Assembly (NCBI GenBank): GCA_052103955.1
Contig: JBQELO010000018.1
Span: 9,231-73,230 of the forward strand
From: Paenalcaligenes sp052103955
GTDB taxonomy: Bacteria; Pseudomonadota; Gammaproteobacteria; Burkholderiales; Burkholderiaceae_B
Direction: 5' to 3'
Length of the DNA: 64,000 nt
Made by a program: the position numbers and the translations under genes. How positions within the stretch are numbered: the stretch's first letter is position 1; each line of letters begins with the position of its first letter. Shown one piece after another: positions 61,972 through 64,000 of the stretch. The notes under the pieces were generated by a model that had not been told where the DNA came from, ran no database searches, and saw only the letters and a list, made by a program, of their open reading frames with translations.

Positions 61972-62910
61972 ATGAATGACAGAAACGAGCACCTAACATG
62001 GGTGCCTGACCCGATGGCGCGCGCACCACGCGTAATCGAGAGTGGGTCTATGCCATTGACGGTGCTGTATTCAGGGAAAAATCTAGGGTGTGATGCCATT
62101 GTGGCAGTGGTTAGTCGTGATACCAGTGGTGTCACGCTTAGTGATGCGCAGCGCTTGTCTCACTTTCCTGCCTCTCCTTTGATCTGCCTTTCTTGGTACA
62201 ACACCCGTGGTATAGGGACTATAGCGGGGCAGAAAAAGGGTATTGCGTGGCGTCAGTTTGACGAAAATATTCTGTTTTCAGGGAGCCAATCAACGCCAAC
62301 GGTAAGTTGGTCCCCGCGTGGAGTACGTGGTGGAATGATGTACTTCACAGTCAGCACGGCGCAGCAATTGTTCAATATTGATGTAACGGCTATACAAGAT
62401 CGCAGCGTGTGTGCACGGCAGTTGCTTGGAGCGACGTGGTTGGATATGTTGGATCAGTTGGCAGCGTCTAAGGACGATGCCACGATGTTAGACATCATAA
62501 AACACCATGTTTTGCCTCGTTGGTCTAGTACGAACCATACTTCTAACTCAGTGCAAGGCGTGCGATATGCTGGACGTAGGTGGGTGGATGGACTAGTGGC
62601 AAAAGCGACGCTATGGCAAAGCAGTCGTAGCCTTAGGCAGGTAGAGCGTAGAGTGAAAGCAATGAGCGGACGGTCTTTACGTGAGTGGCAAGTACTGGTC
62701 AGCACTGAAAAAGCCTTTTTTGAAGCAGCCAAAGACGATCCTGATGCACTCAATAGTTTGGACTGGGCTGCGCTAGCTCTGGATGCGGGTTTTGCTGATC
62801 AAGCGCACTTAAGCCGTGCCGTAAAACGTATTACAGGTTTTCCGCCAGCGGAGTTTGCAAGAAGGTTTGTCGAAGATGAATCTTTGTGGATCTATCGTTT
62901 GTGGATATAG
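61972..62910 (+). CDS. AraC-family regulator, divergent from the P450 gene
   Basis: A 312-residue protein with an N-terminal domain of no recognised motif and a C-terminal AraC-like HTH (RQVERRVKAMSGRSLREWQVL and the second HTH WAALALDAGFADQAHLSRAVKRITGFPPAEFARRF). The ATG at 61972 is preferred over an upstream TTG. The HTH pair is typical although the first is somewhat degenerate. The 156-bp divergent region suggests control of the cytochrome P450 gene, by inference. Confidence 0.8.
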   Translation: MNDRNEHLTWVPDPMARAPRVIESGSMPLTVLYSGKNLGCDAIVAVVSRDTSGVTLSDAQRLSHFPASPLICLSWYNTRGIGTIAGQKKGIAWRQFDENILFSGSQSTPTVSWSPRGVRGGMMYFTVSTAQQLFNIDVTAIQDRSVCARQLLGATWLDMLDQLAASKDDATMLDIIKHHVLPRWSSTNHTSNSVQGVRYAGRRWVDGLVAKATLWQSSRSLRQVERRVKAMSGRSLREWQVLVSTEKAFFEAAKDDPDALNSLDWAALALDAGFADQAHLSRAVKRITGFPPAEFARRFVEDESLWIYRLWI

Positions 62911-63028
62911 CGCGTATGAGTATTGAGATTTTTTGGCGGCTCAGTATGCTAGGCGATACAGAGTGGCTTCTTTATGGTTTGCGCACCTAATGAGGCTTTG
63001 GGTAATTACGTAGGATGTGTAGGGGGCA

Positions 63029-63862
63029 ATGGTAAAAGCGTATACCTTTGACAAACAAAGGGGTAATCCATCGTATGTGCTGTTGACGAGCACTAGAGAG
63101 CATCACGAGGCTGCATCGTACATTAACTTAGCGTCACGATTAGCTTGTGAAGTGACGGTGATTGAGCAGGAGGGGGCTAAACACAACGTGCGTTTCTTTG
63201 CTCCCAGTGGGGAGATGGTGTTCTGTGGGCATGGCACGTTAGCGGCGGCTGCGTGGCTAGAGACATTTCATGGCACACCTCTTCATCAGCACACCTTCTG
63301 TACTAAGCATGCTGAAATAGATGTGCTACGTGACAGTTTTGGCTATTACGCCTATATGCAAGAGGCTTACGCGATTGTGCAAGACAATGATCATGAGGTA
63401 CTTGAGCAGATTGAACATGCGCTGGGAATCAAGGTTGAGCGTGTGTGCTTTTCTGTAGGGGCGGCTCGAGAGAAAGTTGTTGTGCAAGTGCGTGATGTGT
63501 CCGAGTTATCGAAAATAGCGCTTTCAGTTAACGTGTGTGATTCTTTTTGTGAAAGCACAAAGACAACGGGCTTTTATGTATATGCCGTAGGTGGTACAGA
63601 GGCACAAGCTCACCGCATTATTACTGCTAGGCATTTTCCTTACGGCTGGAAAGGAGAGGAGGACATGGCAACGGCTGCAATTGCCCCAACCATTACTCAA
63701 CACCTTTCAGTGAATGATGGCTGTAACGAGTTTGTCATTATGCAGGGTGGGCCGCGGAGTGATTACTGTAAGCTCTTCGTAGAGTATATAGATGAGCGAA
63801 AAGCCTGGAGCGTGAAAGGTGAGTGTGTGGTGGGCCAGATAGAAGTGATTAAGATGCTATAG
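63029..63862 (+). CDS. PhzF-family protein (phenazine-biosynthesis-like isomerase fold)
   Basis: A 277-residue protein of the PhzF/diaminopimelate-epimerase fold: GNPSYVLLTSTR at the N-terminus, the first-half motif NVRFFAPSGEMVFCGHGTLAAAAWL (canonical FTP..E..FCGHATL, with Gly for Ala) and a second lobe with KTTGFYVYAV...ARHFPYGWKGEEDMATAAIAPTI. PhzF isomerises a dihydrohydroxyanthranilate in phenazine makers, but most relatives have unknown substrates, and no other phenazine gene is seen here. The gene is followed by a stem-loop that belongs to the tRNA on the other strand. Confidence 0.9.
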   Translation: MVKAYTFDKQRGNPSYVLLTSTREHHEAASYINLASRLACEVTVIEQEGAKHNVRFFAPSGEMVFCGHGTLAAAAWLETFHGTPLHQHTFCTKHAEIDVLRDSFGYYAYMQEAYAIVQDNDHEVLEQIEHALGIKVERVCFSVGAAREKVVVQVRDVSELSKIALSVNVCDSFCESTKTTGFYVYAVGGTEAQAHRIITARHFPYGWKGEEDMATAAIAPTITQHLSVNDGCNEFVIMQGGPRSDYCKLFVEYIDERKAWSVKGECVVGQIEVIKML

Positions 63863-63896
63863 CAGCGTTATTAGGTTAAAGTCACGCGCAAAGAAA

Positions 63897-63928
63897 AAGG
63901 ACTTATAGCTGTTAAGCTGTAAGTCCTT
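63897..63928 (-). terminator. Terminator downstream of the tRNA-Pro gene
   Basis: A 14-bp stem (AAGGACTTATAGCT / AGCTGTAAGTCCTT, one mismatch) with a 4-nt loop; on the minus strand it is followed by a T-rich run (CCTTTTTCTTT). It lies 19 nt from the tRNA 3' end, so it ends tRNA transcription. Confidence 0.8.
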
Positions 63929-63947
63929 AATTCCTTGAGGTATTCTT

Positions 63948-64000
63948 TGGTCGGAACGGAAGGATTTGAACCTTCGACCCCTTGCACCCCATGCAAGTGC
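63948..64000 (-). tRNA. tRNA-Pro (anticodon GGG), 3' part only
   Basis: Minus-strand sequence from the right edge reads an anticodon arm CTTGC-ATGGGGT-GCAAG (anticodon GGG, with U33 and G37), a variable loop, T arm GAAGG-TTCAAAT-CCTTC, then acceptor strand CGTTCCG, discriminator A and encoded CCA at 63950-63948. The 5' part (D arm) lies beyond the window. Anticodon GGG reads CCC/CCU proline codons. Confidence 0.9.

Noticed and set aside
63029..63862. Phenazine biosynthesis cluster, from the PhzF-like gene
   Set aside because: No other phz genes in the surrounding 10 kb; PhzF-fold proteins are mostly unrelated to phenazines.

Overview
The window looks like a chromosomal segment of a betaproteobacterium of the Alcaligenaceae (a relative of Bordetella and Alcaligenes with moderate GC). 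This is inferred from three things: a sensor kinase and response regulator whose phosphorylation sites fall at the residue numbers of Bordetella BvgA/BvgS, a penicillin G acylase with the length and motifs of the Alcaligenes enzyme, and the family make-up of the rest. Species cannot be named from the sequence alone.

Layout. 1-10.6 kb: a chaperone-usher fimbrial island with its own BvgAS-type two-component system. It holds a truncated adhesin-like gene, a frameshifted bvgS-like gene, usher, chaperone, major pilin, a second divergent chaperone and a bvgA-like gene. An 11-bp motif, GATTTATCTGA, occurs twice at 22-bp spacing upstream of bvgS/adhesin and again, with variants, upstream of pilin/chaperone 2. 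11-18 kb: small regulator-plus-target units (AraC + RhtB exporter, TetR + DJ-1/PfpI, GntR + DctA), a DUF188 protein, a parvulin, a CYTH protein and a TfoX-domain protein, several with visible operators and terminators. 18-27.4 kb: a catabolic island with an ornithine-cyclodeaminase-like enzyme, two FAD amine/amino-acid oxidases, a D-2-hydroxyacid dehydrogenase, a GlcD-type FAD dehydrogenase, an MFS transporter, a cupin and a GlxA-type regulator. 28.8-35.7 kb: one 2.3-kb-residue glycine-rich autotransporter.

35.8-41 kb: housekeeping or accessory genes and penicillin G acylase. 41.2-45.2 kb: an arsenic resistance operon (arsR, arsB, arsC, arsH, MFS) with a probably leaderless arsR. 45.3-51.9 kb: OsmC, DTW-domain tRNA modification enzyme, TerC/CBS membrane protein, YqaA-type membrane protein, and a LysR regulator divergent from a DsbA-family/YdhR/cytochrome b561 group with two matching LysR boxes. 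52.1-58.9 kb: the most unusual region. Two paralogous phage-repressor-like HTH genes, a response regulator lacking its phosphoacceptor aspartate, and a trimeric autotransporter adhesin share the palindromic operator GACAAGATCTTGTC. In two places it sits exactly in the 17-bp spacer of a rightward promoter. 59-64 kb: chromate-reductase-like flavoprotein, RhtB exporter, cytochrome P450 divergent from an AraC regulator, PhzF-like protein, and the 3' part of a tRNA-Pro(GGG).

Overall the window is rich in surface structures (fimbriae, a giant classical autotransporter, a trimeric autotransporter) and each appears to have dedicated regulation. The two points most worth following are the BvgAS/fimbria island with an apparently phase-off bvgS, and the twin-repressor switch in front of the trimeric adhesin.
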